This document shows positions 10,861 to 24,120 of a stretch of 64,000 bases of DNA, piece by piece; positions within the stretch are counted from its first letter, which is position 1; each line of letters starts with the position of its first letter. The notes beneath the pieces are model-generated. The model was not told the DNA's origin. It saw only the letters and a list, made by a program, of their open reading frames with translations, and searched no databases. The position numbers and the translations under genes are program-made. The stretch comes from Paulownia fortunei (Eukaryota > Streptophyta > Magnoliopsida > Lamiales > Paulowniaceae), in the NCBI GenBank assembly GCA_019321725.1, contig CM033115.1, forward strand, positions 7,946,673-8,010,672, written 5' to 3'.

Positions 10861-11330
10861 ACGAAGTAGGTCAGGTCAGGAATGACCTATTAAATGTCTT
10901 ATATATAGTATTGGGAACTTACCGATCTCCAGATCGGGCAGGTACAAACGAAAAATTAGGATGAAATAGTTATGGTTAGAAATGGACAGAGAATCTTTTT
11001 AGGGTAAATCATAGAACGTGGATACGTGTACAGTAATCTGTTACAACAAATTGAGGTATAAAATCTCTCTTTTGCCCTTGTTTAACACCAATAAATAACA
11101 GAATTTATGACATATCACAGGTTACACTTTTTATATTTGAAATACATATATATATATTTGTTTGCTTTTCATCTTCTCCAAGAGAATATCTACTAACTTG
11201 AGCATCGGAGTTCTTATGTCGGGTCACACCGACGTTTTGTTCAAATGGTCCAGCTCAGGGAGGAGAGCAAAAGCAGCAGATTGGTACTTGGGGCGCACCT
11301 TTTCCAATTAGTGCATAACAGTTCCTAATC
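10860..11330 (+). repeat. Possible solo LTR remnant of a gypsy element
   Basis: The block CTAACTTGAGCATCGGAG near 11193, followed by a GTCGGG..CACCGACG hairpin-like stretch near 11218, resembles the R-U5 part of Tat-like gypsy LTRs. Compare CTGACTTGATCGTCAAAGG in the LTR at 7722-8134. No clear ends or target duplication were found. Confidence 0.3.
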
Positions 11331-13180
11331 TCAAATCATTCTTGTATTCAAATATACACCATCTAATATAAGTTGATAGAGAGTTTAAAAGTGCTAGAAT
11401 AGTAAATAAAAATAGTGGGGAGTTGGTGGTGATCAAAGGCCAAAGGTAATTCCGATCTTGAGTTTTACAGTCTAGATCCATACTTAATTTAATTGGTGTT
11501 TTGGATCAAATGTCATTTTTATATTTTGTATTAGAGCAGAGCTCAAATCCTCTACCTTGGTGTCTTTTCCAAACTCCTCTATATTACTTGTAAGAAAATT
11601 AATCAACAATATAATATGAATCAAATATTCATATAATTAATGTGGATCGGATATACCTATACGCAGTGGATTGTTGATCCACGTATCCCAAATGAAACTC
11701 GTCTACAAGCCTCCTTTTGATCGAACTACGAACATACATTTCTTATCGGTGGTGAATAACTATTAGAGTTATTCACTTAATTATACACCTTAAATCCTTG
11801 GAGTCTATGGTGATGCTCCAAGGAAAAACGTAGAGAGAAATCTTATGAGAGATATGGAGAGACTTTTTGGAGAATTACGTTCCTTCACACATTCTGTTGG
11901 ATGGGGATTATAGATATATATTTCTACTTAAGGTAGAATCCCAATCCAACTAGAAAACTCAATCCCACTCAAATTGTGAAAACATCCAACTAAATATGGA
12001 TGTCAAATGGGTTAAGGGTTCTAAATTCGATCCAATTTGCAACATTAATATTCGGCTGACATGATTTTGCAAAATCAAATTTTGAATAATTGTTGTTCTT
12101 TGTACAAAATAATGTTAACATCAATTTTGGCATCAAAACATCAAATCCCAATCGAGTTTCATTCGTATATGAAGTGGTTAAGAACCGAATCGAATTGACC
12201 TGAGTTGAAGATGATGATTTTGAAAGAATACCATTTTCATATTGTTTTTTAGGAATGCCTTTCCTTTCTGTCATTTAGGAAAATATCATGCAATCTTGCC
12301 TTTTTCCTTTCTGCCATATAGAAAAATAAAATACTGTCTTGCTATGTTTCCTTTATGGTTCAAAAATTAAGTTGAATGACTAAGGTATGTTTATTACATG
12401 TGATCGAAAGTTATGAAAATGTTGAATGACTTTCCCAACATGCAGGTGAACCTGATTGTTGCAATTGAATTGTTTAATGCTCATATTTTGCATGAGCTAA
12501 GTTAAGTTTATTTTATTTATATTAATACATGCAATTTTGGGTAGCATTTTTTTTGCAATGTGCATAATATTATGTTTAATTATGCTATTTTTGTTTATGG
12601 TTAATTTATGAAAATATAATTGGTACATAAAATAACATATTGTGCTTAGTTAAATTATGTCATTCTCACATAACACTTAATTTTATGCATAATTTAAAAT
12701 GTCTAGTGATCCATATAATTTTAAATTATCAGGTTTTAAATAAAATTGTATATTATGTTGTTTAGGATAACATACAGAATTAAAGACATTTTGTAATTAG
12801 TTATACTTAATATAATCAATCTTATCCCACAAGAATTTTTATTATATTTGTATAATTAATTAGGATAAAATATTAAATTACTTTCATAATATACCCACAG
12901 GAATTATGATTTTTTGTAAATAACTTGATAGTTATATTATAAAGATTATATTAGGATAGAAATGTCAAATCATCTCCATCATGTGCCCATAAATGTGAAT
13001 TAAGTGCATTGTTTAATAATTTCTAACATAAGGAACATATGAATCTGCTAGAAGTAAAAATTTAACCAACAAGTTCTTTATGTCATTCGATTCAGTTTGA
13101 CATAATTTGCATTGGTAAAACATGGAATTTGTTTAGTAGGCCTCAAATTTTGACATAAGCATTTTCTAAATTTTAGCAAC
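11331..13180. other. AT-rich DNA upstream of a copia remnant
   Basis: No reading frame could be assigned. It may include the leader or LTR of the copia element that follows, but neither a clear LTR boundary nor a clean tRNA-Met primer site is visible. A weak TATTAGAGCAGAG at about 11529 slightly resembles such a site. Confidence 0.35.
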
Positions 13181-13204
13181 TTTACAGGCTGGTATTTCTC
13201 TAAT

Positions 13205-13955
13205 GTCTGATGTGATATTCCCAAGTTAAAGGGTGATAACTGTAAGATATGGACAGAGAGAATCCTCCTCCGTTTAAGGTGGATGGACATAGACTATGCT
13301 ATTAGGAAAGACGAACCACCAACAATTACTGATACTAGCACTCTAGTAGACATCGCCCTTTATGAGTGATGGAAGCTATCCAATCACCTTAGTGTGATGT
13401 TCATAAAGACTAAAATATTACTAACATACGCGGTTCATCGATCAAAATAAGAAGGTTTAGGACTTAGTAAAAGAAGATTTGTTCATCAATTCAGATAATG
13501 CATTAGCAAGCACCCTCGTTATGAAGTTCTCATCCATAAGACTCACCAATATGAGATGTGTGCGTGAGCACATCGTGCAAATGAGGGACATAGCGGCTCA
13601 ACTTAAGAAGCTAGAGGTTGAGATGTCTGAAACCTTCCTAGTTCACTATATCCTCAACACCCCCTCCCCCACCCCCACCCCCACCCCACAATAGTATGGG
13701 GGCTTTATTTTAGATCTCGTACAAAAGACATGAAGACAAATGGTCAATTAATGAATTGATGACCATTTGTGTTCAAGAGAAAGGAAAGCTTGTGATAGAG
13801 CTAGGTGAAAGTTTAATGTTGACTACAACTCAAGAAGGAAGGGGAAAGGTAAAATATCACCCCTAGTTGATATCAAGAAAGAGGCCAAATGTTTATTCTG
13901 TAAAGTGAAGGGACACGTGAATAAAGATTGCTCCAAATTTCAGAAATAGCTTGAG
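13205..13955 (+). pseudogene. Copia Gag with zinc knuckle
   Basis: This is the structural protein of the virus-like particle. It begins near KLKGDNCKIWTERILL (about 13226), continues WMDIDYAIRKDEPP, and later MKFSSIRLTNMRCVREHI and LEVEMSETFLVHYILNT (about 13521-13660). A C-rich microsatellite then adds a Pro/Thr run before a stop at 13692. The RNA-binding knuckle CLFCKVKGHVNKDC is complete (C-x2-C-x4-H-x4-C, 13890-13931). Stops at about 13368 and 13690 and shifts near 13230 and 13450 disable it. Confidence 0.8.
13659..13690. repeat. (CCCCCA)n microsatellite inside gag
   Basis: A run of CCCCCA-type units encodes PSPTPTPTP in the gag frame, directly after the conserved YILNT. It ends in a CAATAG stop. 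Confidence 0.75.
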
Positions 13956-13999
13956 GATAATGGTAATCCCACATCATTTATTTGTTATGAATCTAATAT

Positions 14000-15350
14000 G
14001 GTTAATGTTAATATTATCACATGGTGGATTGACTCAGGTTCTATAATCTATGTTGCAAACTCCTTGCAAAGTATGCTAAACCCAAGGAAGTTAATGGGAA
14101 ATCAGTAGAGCATCTTATCAAGAAACAAGATGGGCTCACAAGTGGAGGCTAGAATAGCATGTGTTTTGACTTTAAGTTGTAGTTTTATCTTAGAATTAGA
14201 TAGGACCTTTTATATTCCAAATTTTTCACGAAACTTGATTTTTGTTTCTATGAATGTGTCATTGGGATATTCTTTCAATTTTTTAAACAAATTATTCAGT
14301 TTATTTTAGAATTTTGATTGATTTGGGAATGTTATTTTATCTGATGGTCTTTATCCTATTAATTTGCAAGATAATGCCACTTATAGCTCAATGCACATTC
14401 ACACAGACTAATGGTGTAATATTGACAAAGATTCCTTTATGTTATGTCATTGAAGATTAGAACACATCTCCATAGATAGAATCAAAAGATTAGGAAATGA
14501 TGGGGTACTTAGTATTCTAAAGTTTTCTAATTTTAAAATATATATGGACTGCATTAAGAGAAAACAAACCAACAAGTCCAAAAAGGATGCCAATAGGAGT
14601 TTGGGTATATTAAAATTATACATACTGATGTATGTGTTTTAGATATAGACTGACATGATTAGAGATACTTTATCACCTTTATTGATGATTACTCACATTA
14701 TATGTATCTCTACTTGCTTCATAACAAGAATGAAGCAATAGATGCCTTTAAGATCTTTAAGGCTAAAGTAGAGAAACAATGCGGGAAGCAAATTAAGATT
14801 GTGTGATCAGATAGAGGTTGAGAGTATTCTGGTAGATATATTGAGGATGGACATGCACCTGGTTTGTTTGCTAAATTTCTTCAAGAATATGGGATATTGC
14901 TAATACACCATGCCTGGTCCATCGAACAAGAATGTTGAACCAAAATGGTGTGGCAAAAAGAAGAAACCAAACATTGTTGGACATGGTGCAGAGTATGCTT
15001 AGTAGCTCCAATCTTATGAAGTCCTTATGGACTGAAACACTAAATGACAGTGTATATATTAAATCGAATTCCAACCAAGGATGTCTTAAAAACACCATTT
15101 GAATTATTCAAAGGTTGAAAATCAAGTTTGAGACATATGAGCATTTAGGGATGCCTCATCTAAAGTGAGGATCTATAATTCACAAGAGTAGAAGCTAGAC
15201 CCAAGGGCCATTAGTAGGTGTTTCATTGAATATGTTGAAAAGTTTAAAGGGTAAAAAATTTATTATCAATCCCACAACATTAGAATTGGTGAATCAAGAA
15301 ACACTAAGTTTCTTGAGAATGACTTGATGAGTGGGAGAGATCAAATCAGG
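14000..15350 (+). pseudogene. Copia protease and integrase
   Basis: The aspartic protease motif IDSGSIIYVANS lies at 14028-14063 with its D-S-G intact. The integrase core reads HTDVC (about 14623), then FITFIDDYSHYMYLYLLHNK, then SDRG followed by a stop and EYSG (about 14808). The third site reads NGVAKRRNQTLLDMVQSML (about 14944), where the family has VAERRN. This Glu-to-Lys change removes the third catalytic acid. ILNRIPTKDVLKTPFELFKG-like sequence follows to about 15115. Confidence 0.75.
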
Positions 15351-15599
15351 AACAAAATTCCTGAACATGATCATTTAAAATCTCAACCATCCACCTCAAG
15401 TGATAGATTGGTTATAGTTCACAACACCTCTCAAGCACAAATTGGTGCTGAATAACCAATCATAGAGGTTCTACAAACTACTGCCAACATTTCAGTGGAT
15501 CAAGTAGTTCAAGAATTACTAGAAGCTCCTAAACAAACAGTTGAACCACAATCTTCATAGGAAGATGATGGTACAACATTGTGAATATGCACTAGAACT

Positions 15600-16420
15600 A
15601 AGTGGTTGGCAATCCCTAGTGATTATATAGTTTACCTACCAGAGTTCAACTACAATGAAAATGATCCTAATACATTTTCACGGGCTATGAGTTGCAAAGA
15701 ATTTGAATTATGGTACAATGTCATGAAGAAAGAGATGAATTCCATAAGAGTAAAGAGTGTGGGATTTGTTAAGCTAAATGGGTCTCTAAGACAAAGAAAG
15801 ACTAATTATTTAATATTTAATGATACAAGGTGAAACTCATTGCTAATAAATTCACTCATAAGGAGGGAATCAATTACACAAAGTCTTTCTCTCCTTTGTC
15901 TAAGAAAGATTCCCTATGTATCATTTTTGGCATTAGTAACCCATTTTGACCTTAAGTTGCAATAAATGGATGTGAAAACAACACTTCTCAATGGAGATCT
16001 AGATGAGAAGGTTTATATGAAATAACCTAAAGGATTCCTCTCTAGTAATGGTGAGCATTTGGTTTGTAAGCTAAAGAAATCCCTATACAGTTTAAAACAA
16101 GCGTCCCATGGAGTAATTTCTTCATTTGAATTTGTTGAAAACACCATGGATCAATGTAATATCCTAGAAGGTTATTGGAAGTAAGATTCTCTTTCTTGTT
16201 TTTTTTTTATGTAGATGATTATTTTCTTGCAACCAATGATAAGGGTTTACTGTATGAAGTGAAACCATTCCTTTCTAAAAATTTCGATATGAAAAATATG
16301 GGTGAGGCGTCTTATGTCATTGGCATTCAGTTTCATAGAGATAGACTTCGAGGCATCTTAGGTCAAGAAACTTATATCAATAAAGTTTTAGAGAGATTTA
16401 GGATAAAGGATTGTTGACCA
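15600..16420 (+). pseudogene. Copia reverse transcriptase
   Basis: This part of copia RT contains MSCKEFELWYNVMKKEMNSI at about 15690 (entry to the domain), DVKTTLLNGDLDEKVYM-like sequence at about 15968, and the catalytic box FYVDDYFLATNDKGLLYEV from about 16204 with both aspartates. It ends with YVIGIQFHRDRLRGILG and YINKVLERF. Stops occur at about 15831, 16023 and 16416. Confidence 0.75.
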
Positions 16421-17020
16421 AGTGTAGCTCCCATTGTGAAGGGTGATAGGCTCAATTTGAACCAATGTCGAGAAGAACAATCTAGAAAGGGAACAAATGA
16501 AGAATATTTCATATGTTTTTATTGTCGAAACCCTCGTGTATGCTCAGGTCTATACAAAGCCTGATATTGCATTTGCTATAGGAATGGTAGGATGATATCA
16601 GAGTAATCCAGGTATCGACCACCTTCAAGGAACTAAAGACTACATGCTTATGTACACATGGATAGATAGTTTTGAAGTGATCAGCTACTTAGATTATATT
16701 TTCGTTGGCTATGTTGATTCTCGTAAATCAACATTAGGGTATATTTTCATGATGGCCGATAGAGCAATATCATGGAGAAGTGCCAAGCAGACCTTGACTG
16801 CAACATCCACTTTGGAAGCTGAGTTTGTCTCCTATTTTGAGGCTACTTCACACGATGTATGTATCAAGAGCTTTACATCTAGGCTTAGAGTTATGGATTC
16901 CAATTCTAGGCCATTGAGGATTTTTTTATGATAATTCAACTACTGTCTTGATGGCTAAGAATTACAAAAGTGGTAGTCGAAATAAGCACATCAACATTAA
17001 GTACTTGAGATATCGATAAT
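16420..17020 (+). pseudogene. Copia RNase H
   Basis: The C-terminal pol domain includes ISYLDYIFVGYVDSRKSTLG (about 16680), then YIFMMADRAISWRSAKQTL and STLEAEFVSYFEA with the catalytic E. It ends with KHINIKYLRYR at about 16985-17018, after which similarity stops abruptly. A one-base break lies at about 16930. Confidence 0.75.
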
Positions 17021-17119
17021 CATCTCTCAAGATACAACGACCTCACTTAAGATAGTAACAATACAAATCTCAAGCTAACTAGAAGAACAATAGGATGAGA
17101 ATATATAAAATTCTAGAAC

Positions 17120-17345
17120 TTGAGGTCTATTTATACTTATTGAAAGATTATGGTCGGCAGAAACATTTGTTGGAAAAGAGCGATTATTGGATAGACACGT
17201 CTGTCCATTTAGCTCTAATTAGACAGCTACATCTATCTGGCTCTGACTGGATAGATACATCTAACCAATAAGTGCTGATTGGATAGACATGTCTATTAGG
17301 GCTTGACTAGACAAATACATATGTCCTTTCGCACAATCATCTGGT
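17120..17345. repeat. Diverged short tandem repeat (GGATAGACA-type)
   Basis: The words ATTGGATAGACACGTCTGTCC, CTGGATAGATACATCTAACC, ATTGGATAGACATGTCTATT and CTAGACAAATACATATGTCC recur at intervals of about 50-60 bp. They look like decayed units of one repeat. It may be part of an LTR downstream of the copia remnant; no boundary is clear. Confidence 0.45.
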
Positions 17346-17449
17346 CAGTAACTATATTGCATTCTTTGAGCTATACCACTTGTCACATACTGATTGAAAA
17401 GAACTATATTAAAAAAATTATGATTTTCTTAATTTATTTTGTATAAAAA

Positions 17450-17474
17450 GATATATATATATATATATATATAG
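17450..17474. repeat. (TA)n microsatellite
   Basis: An uninterrupted AT/TA dinucleotide run of about 12 units. Confidence 0.9.
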
Positions 17475-20321
17475 TAATTAGAACAATTTAAGCTCAAGCC
17501 CAGGCTTGGCCCAAGTCAGGTAGGGCCAGTGGGTAGTTTGCGTGTGGGCTTTGGTGTAAAGCAACAAGGAGTAAGGTCCTCCCCTTCCAAAAACTATCGA
17601 TACCCTTGATCCCAAAACCTAAGTGTCCAATTTGGACTAAATAAAGTTGTTTCCATTCTTTCAAATTTTCAATGTGAGATGAGATTTTTTATCTTCCCAT
17701 ATTTTTATACTTCAATACTTATCCCTTTTAAATGGCTTATTTTTTGCATTAATTTCTCATTCACCTAAAATTAGTTTTGAAAAATCAAATACACTAAATT
17801 CATCTACCACTCAGTAGTTTACGTTTAACCGAATAATTTTTATTTTAACTTAAAAACTCAATTAAATTTCTGGTCAAAGTTTAATTAAAACCCAACTTAA
17901 CCAATTCCAACACTTGTAAGTTCTAATATACAAAATTATCAATCTATCTCCAAATATGTCTTGAACCAATATTGTTAACCAATGCACTCATTATGAGTGG
18001 ATTTACCTTAATGAAATGAAATATAACATAGAAAATTGAATTGAGAATATAGATTTTGAAAAAGTGTATTTGTCATCATTATGAGATTTTTGGATAATGG
18101 ATTGGGTGGATTTCATTTAATATGTATTACTTAGATATTTTTGGAAAAATTTAGATGCCAATTTTGGCTTTTTAAAAAACTTATCTACAAATATGACATC
18201 GAAAATATTATTAAGGATCATTTACTTCTTCGGATAGGATGAAAAATGATTGATAAAGAATATAATAACATGTGGGACTGTAATTAAATTATTTAATAAA
18301 TTTTATGTGTACTTCATATGATTATTCGAATGATTTATTAATCAAATTTTTTACTTTGATGGATTATTATGTGTATTATTATGCCTTTGACTAATTTACC
18401 CTTAATTAAATATTCTCATATATTTGTCTAGATTTAAATTATAATATATGGTTTGAAATCTTGGGTATTATAGTCAAAAAATATTTTAGATATTTTAGAT
18501 AGGAGGATGTGAATATTCATCTCACCTCATAAATGGGATGAATTATCTAACAAAAATCATTAATTGTACCAGGTTTGAATTTTTATCATGAGACACTATC
18601 AATAAAAGTAAATATTTGATTAAATTAGATATTTTAGTATGCCCAACTTAATCAAATGAAATAAATAAACTTTTACAATATCAGTAATTACGGAAGGTGG
18701 ACAATTAACACTATTATAAATATGGCATTAATCTTAAATTGCGTGCAGTAAATCATAACTCAACATCCCCATACACAAAGTATTGTGGCCTTATATCCGG
18801 GTAGGACACTTGAAAGAATAAATATTGAATTACTTACCTTCACCTTCAACGATAATAAAATCTTTCTCCTACAAAATAGTGTTAAGGACAATACGTTATC
18901 AAGTCGTGAAGATATAGAGTTTTTGATGAATTATAAAAATGTCCAAGACGTTAATGGGATAATTGCGGTATTATAAGTGGATTCTTTTGCCAAAGTTATA
19001 TTCTTATAGAATTATTAAGCACGTGAATTAATCAAGTTTGCAATATTGTAAGATTTTAGGGTTGCAGCTAAATTTGAATGTAATAGATAACTCTTGATTG
19101 TAGACAAAAGCAATTTAAGTGGTGTTCAAGCAAGCATCTTGATATATTGAGATCGTAGTTTCAAGATGCTTAAATTACAGAAATTTCTTTTAAAAGATTT
19201 AACAAAATTAAATCATCAAAACAATTAAGATGATATATTTTGTTAAAGACTTTGTTTAATGGAAGTTTGACATGAAAACCACCTACTTTAAAATATAAGG
19301 AAAAATATTTGTTGGTTATATATATTTATAATTTAAAAAAAAATGGCCAGAGAACTCACCTCCAAGTTGGATCGAAACAGATCAAAATCAGGGGGCGCCC
19401 GGGTTTGGAGGACATGGAGTGACATGGCTAATTATTTGCAAGATTATGAAAACTACCAATGAATTTAAATAGTTAAGGTAGATAGCATATGCGTGTATTA
19501 CTGACCTTCGAGAAATAGATACTGATTCACACCTCCCAGGAGCATTTTTTTAGTGGACATCAAGGCAACCTTTTGGTATTTGTTCCAAGCTAGCTGTTGG
19601 CATAAGGTTCCAACTGCTTTTCACCTTGAAGCTTCCATTATATCTTTCAAATTCCAAATGAATTGGCATGTCCATGTCAACTTTCAATATATAGGGATTT
19701 TGTTTGTCTAATGAGAGGTGATTGTGGATCTTTTAAATAATTATATATAAGATAAATTTAAAATTTATCATAATTACTTAAAAAATAACTCAAAATAAGA
19801 ATTTAAAAATTTTAAATTCACTGTATCATGAGATTGTTCAAGCAAACTTAATGAATATATTATTATAAATTTAAAAATTTTAAAATTTAAATTCATCATT
19901 TGAAGAAAATAGCACAAAAAAATGTAAAGATTGAGTGACCACCCAGCCAAGTTGGCACACCTCGGCGGCCTAGACTTTAAAAAGGGGATGCCACTCCACA
20001 AAATAATAGCATCACAATTTTTTCTTCCACAATTTTTCACCAACATATCATATCAAGTCTAATAGAATCTATAATTTCCTAATAAATCATATTTTATTTA
20101 ATATAAAGAAACCATTGTAACAATAGATTAATACCCACTTTTTTAACAGGACTCTAACCCATTTATAACAAGATAAGCATATACATGCATTTGATCCGGA
20201 TGCACGGTTGTATGCCCCACAATTTTTTTATATTTTAAAATTTAAAATTTAAATAACATAAAAAAGTCAATAAACTACTAAAAATTACAAAAATCTACAA
20301 AAAAAAATAATAAAGAAAAGT
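17475..20321. other. AT-rich intergenic DNA
   Basis: No gene can be supported. A 63-codon frame at 18785-18976 has no recognisable motif. Short GC-richer islands lie near 19360-19430 and 19925-19990 but do not translate into anything recognisable. Confidence 0.5.
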
Positions 20322-20820
20322 TGTTGGAATTTCTTTAATGGGCCAACATATTAACATATTATTTACTATATATCGTTTAGTTAATTGAGTAATGTCATTA
20401 AGCCTATTATGAAAGTGATCAATTTATTAAATAAGGGTTTAGGTTATGACACATTTTTTATGAGTCTTGGTATATGCTTTAATGTGTAGAGACTAAAGTA
20501 TTTTATTTTGTTTATTATGATGGGTGTAGTAAAGTAAAATATGATTCCATATTAAGTTGAGATCTCCCATCTAAAAATATATATACTACTATTTTTCATA
20601 CCCCATCAGTGTGCAAACATACATTGCAAAATTTATTTAGTGTTGTACGGATAAAACCCCTGAATTTCTTCAAGATTAAAGAAAACCAAAAAAATTTCTG
20701 TATCGAATAGATCCAACATACTTCTACTTTATTGTTTAATTCTTTCTTAAATATTTTAGCATCACAATTGTGTTTGTGATTTCGTTTTTACCTTAAAGTT
20801 TTGAATAGATTCGATGTTCA
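20322..20820 (+). repeat. 5' LTR of the split copia element
   Basis: It starts TGTTGGAAT like many copia LTRs. It aligns with the start of the 3' LTR at 48933. A decayed tRNA-Met primer site follows at 20833. The exact 3' end, at about 20820-20832, is uncertain. Confidence 0.65.
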
Positions 20821-20832
20821 AATTGAAATAAG

Positions 20833-20844
20833 TAGCATCAGAGC
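20833..20844 (+). other. Primer-binding site (tRNA-Met type, decayed)
   Basis: TAGCATCAGAGC differs at two places from TGGTATCAGAGC, the initiator-tRNA-Met complement used by copia elements. It lies just after the 5' LTR. Confidence 0.6.
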
Positions 20845-20889
20845 AAGTCATGTTAAATCTTCAAAGAAATTTTTGTTTCTTTCTTCTTG

Positions 20890-20894
20890 ATTAT
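20890..20894. other. Target-site duplication, left copy
   Basis: ATTAT is repeated exactly at 32991-32995 on the far side of the Athila element. Confidence 0.85.
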
Positions 20895-22510
20895 TGCTAC
20901 AACTTTAAGATTGCAAACCCAAGTGCAGGTTGTAGTAAGTAATAAATTTCTCGTGAGTCCGAGGTCGATCCACAGGGAAGTTGTTTGAAGAATTCAAGTT
21001 TATATTTATAAAAAGATGGAGTTTATGTGAGTCAAAAATATATGAACAATTAATGTATGATGTAGCTAAAGAAAAAACCGAAGTAATAAAAGTACTGAGG
21101 ATTAGGGATCCACTCTTGAGTTTTGGATAGATAAATGGTTATTTATTCTTTTTTACCTCTATTAATTGCCACAATTGGAATCCATACATAATGAAGGTTC
21201 CAATGGAAAGATATTATCAAGTAACTCATGCAATAAGGTAATCATGATATTGTCTTACTATTGCAAATTATCTCTTAACGCCAACACTTATTTATGGGAT
21301 CAAGCATTTATATACTCTTTCGTCAACAACAAATCAAGGTTTCACATTAGCAGTCGGTGGGGTAAAACCGTACAATAAGCTAAATGAACCCAAGTATTTG
21401 TTGTGCCATTGGAGATACATAAATCAAGAATCACCATAAAAATAAGTAGGATTTAGATCAAAAATAATAATAATAATACAACATATTTAAACAATTTCTA
21501 CCCTTATAACCATTTATCTTCCTCCATCAAGAGATTCACCCTTTTTCCTCAGCAAAATAAAATTTAGAAAGACATAATAAAAGTAACAAAGACTAAAAAT
21601 ATAAGAGAAACTAGAGAATGCATTTCTATTACTACTAGAAAACTTACAATACTAGAAAACATACAAACTAGATAACTTAGCCTAAAGAAATCCTCTACCC
21701 CCCTCCTCTTACAAGCTGAATACATGGCCTATTTATAGTACTTGGAGTAAGCTAGAGGCCAAACAAATAATGGAGGGGTTAATCAAGTGGTATGCTAGTT
21801 GCCAAGAGTTGGTAAGTTGTTACATAAATTTCTCAACCACTGAATTGAATTACATTTTTCGGTCAGATACAGCCAGAGTTTGAAGATACGTAAAGAATAA
21901 AAATTGTAGATCTTTCAACGCTGATATATTTTCATATATCTTTTGTCAAATTTGGCGATCGGATGAAGGAGATATGGTCAAATTACCGAGTCATGTCCAA
22001 GAGCCACCCTGTAACATCAGCAGCAACTTGCAGCCTATGGTTTTACCATTTCAACACATTTTCACACCATCTTGTCTTCATCAAACTTGTTCATTTACCT
22101 CTTGGGTATAACATATCCAAATTTCAGACCAAAATAAATTTGGGCTCAAGATATATAACCGAATTGGTAAAATAAGTCAATACTGGGCTGAACTCTGATC
22201 TGAATTTTGGTGATCCATTTTGTGTAATTACTTGGACGAATTTTGTGCTATCATCAAGACTGAATTGGGCTGAGCCTCCAACATAAAAGTTGTACCTCTA
22301 TCTCTTGGCTTTCAAATGAAATAAGCTTCAGGTCCATAGAGCTTTTGATCATGAAGTTATGCTCAAATTACAAAAACTGCACAAGTCTGAAAACATGCTT
22401 CCATTTATTCCCTAACACAAAACATTAATAAAACAAGAATATTAACAAGAATAAAGCAAGAAAAGTATAAAGGATTTGATATAAAAATATGTCAAAATAT
22501 GGACTTATCA
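20895..22510 (-). repeat. 3' LTR of the Athila element (1616 bp)
   Basis: It matches 31380-32990 throughout. Differences are a handful of substitutions and one- to few-base indels, for example around 20999, 21205, 21466 and 21995. A TATA box lies at 21729-21738. Confidence 0.93.
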
Positions 22511-22525
22511 AATTCCCCCACACTT
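22511..22525 (-). other. Polypurine tract of the Athila element
   Basis: On minus AAGTGTGGGGGAATT directly abuts the TGATAAG start of the 3' LTR. Just upstream on minus is an inverted repeat CTTGC-tcgaggacaa-GCAAG (about 22530-22549). Confidence 0.8.
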
Positions 22526-23228
22526 AACCCTTGCTTGTCCTCGAGCAAGCTTAAAACAAACATAAACTAATCCACTTTCGTAGGAAAACACGATTGCATT
22601 TAGCATATGCAACAAGCCTTTAAACCCCTAGGTGGCCCATAGAGGACGAGTTATAGTCTCGTGAAGGTTTCCAGCAGTGATACCTACAAACACCTATAAT
22701 AACTATCTTCCAGCTTTTATTCTCATGAAGCAACAAAGTAATATGGAAATAAAATCAAACAAGTGTTGAGTTTAACTCTTAGTCATTCAAAAATCAATAC
22801 ATTTCCACAATAATCATACTCAAGTGTGTGTGTGGACAGTTAATGTCAATAGTGATGAAACTATGCATGTTTCAAATAAGTGAATTCTCATAAAACCTTA
22901 CAAAACCATCACCCAATCTCTAACAGAAAAGTTAAACATCATAGGCTCTTCCTTTGGTGCAAATCTCCACAACACTGAAGGCACCACACGAAATCAAAAG
23001 GTTTTTAACAAAGGTTGTAATGGGGCCAAAGGGTGGTGATGTAGCTAAGAAATAAAAGGATAGGATGCAACAAAGGTTCTAAAAACTTCATGGAATCAGA
23101 GACATAAAATTTATCGATGAAGAATTCTCCAACTCCACAAATTTCACACTGGAGTCTATTGTTATTGAATTGGACCCCTCTTATTCATCTTGCAACATCT
23201 CATTTTTAGTTGCAACTTGTAGCACTTT

Positions 23229-23292
23229 GCAACTTTTTTTTTTTTTATATTGTTTTTTTTCTTTTTTTCTTTCTTTCTTTTTTTTTTTTTAG
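23229..23292. repeat. Poly(T)/CTTT microsatellite
   Basis: Runs of T interrupted by TATATTG and CTTTCTTTC. It reads as an A/GAAA tract on the element's sense strand. Confidence 0.85.
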
Positions 23293-23293
23293 A

Positions 23294-23313
23294 GAAACTC
23301 CCCCACACTTATC
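23294..23313 (-). other. Internal second polypurine-tract-like site
   Basis: On minus GATAAGTGTGGGGGAGTTTC repeats the core AAGTGTGGGGGA of the true polypurine tract, about 780 bp further inside the element. The truncated Athila copy keeps it at 55831-55850 as GATAAGTGCGGGGGAGTTTC. Confidence 0.6.
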
Positions 23314-24120
23314 TTCTATCCCAACCTAAATTTCTTTTGTAAGTCCAAGCTTTCAATTGAATGTCTCTTAAACTCCAATCATTTTTAGAACAAGGGTTGG
23401 ATAATAGTGTATTTAGGCTAGGTAAAAAGATATGGTTACAAAAAAAAAATATATTATTTATTGTAAGGCTCAAAGTGGTTTACTAGGGGGATGTTTTCTT
23501 TAAATATTATATAGGGAACAAGCTGATTTGGCAATGGTGCTAGAAAGCCTAATGCCTTAATCATTTTTCTAGTGGTGCACTATCAGTCGTTCGCCTCGAC
23601 AGACCAAAAGTAAAAGTTCTAATACTCAACCCCTACAAGTTGAAGATTCAAGTGATGATTAGAGTAAGGGCATAAGAACTATATATTTTGACATAATTGT
23701 CTTCATACTAAATAACATAACTATTTGTGCAAAATAAAATTTGAGTATAATTATCGCAAAACTATATTAACCAAATAACAACATCAAAGTCCAAAACAAC
23801 ACCCATCATCAATTAAACCGTATTATTCATGCTTAATTTTAATCATTGAAGTTGGAAGAACCTATACGACTCAAAAAAAAAAAATTAGTAATTCACAAAC
23901 ACTTGTTAAAAACTTTACAAACCTGCCATATTATGCAAAAAATAGGGATGCGTCTCAAGAGTGTTACAATTACCCTTTACTCAGCCACCTTTTTTTTTTT
24001 CATGCTTTCAACGGACCCAGCAAAAAAAAATACGCTTGATTTATATTTATTTTTATTTTTTATTTATTTTATTTTTAATAAATACTAAAAAAAAACACAC
24101 ATTGAATATACAAGTCATGA

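Larger units (their letters stand above)
13190..17020 (+). mobile_element. Ty1/copia retrotransposon, decayed internal region
   Basis: Gag, zinc knuckle, protease, integrase, RT and RNase H follow in the copia order (integrase before RT) on the plus strand. All are interrupted by stops and shifts. LTRs were not recognised on either side. It resembles, but is not a close copy of, the copia element split across 20322-49190. Confidence 0.85.

Noticed and set aside
18785..18976. 63-codon plus-strand frame as a possible host exon
   Set aside because: No motif, no splice context and no neighbours. Length is within what chance gives in this composition.
21963..22175. 70-codon plus-strand frame, also seen at 32446-32655
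   Set aside because: It is inside both Athila LTRs and simply duplicated with them. It is antisense to the element and disturbed by indels between the copies, with no family resemblance.
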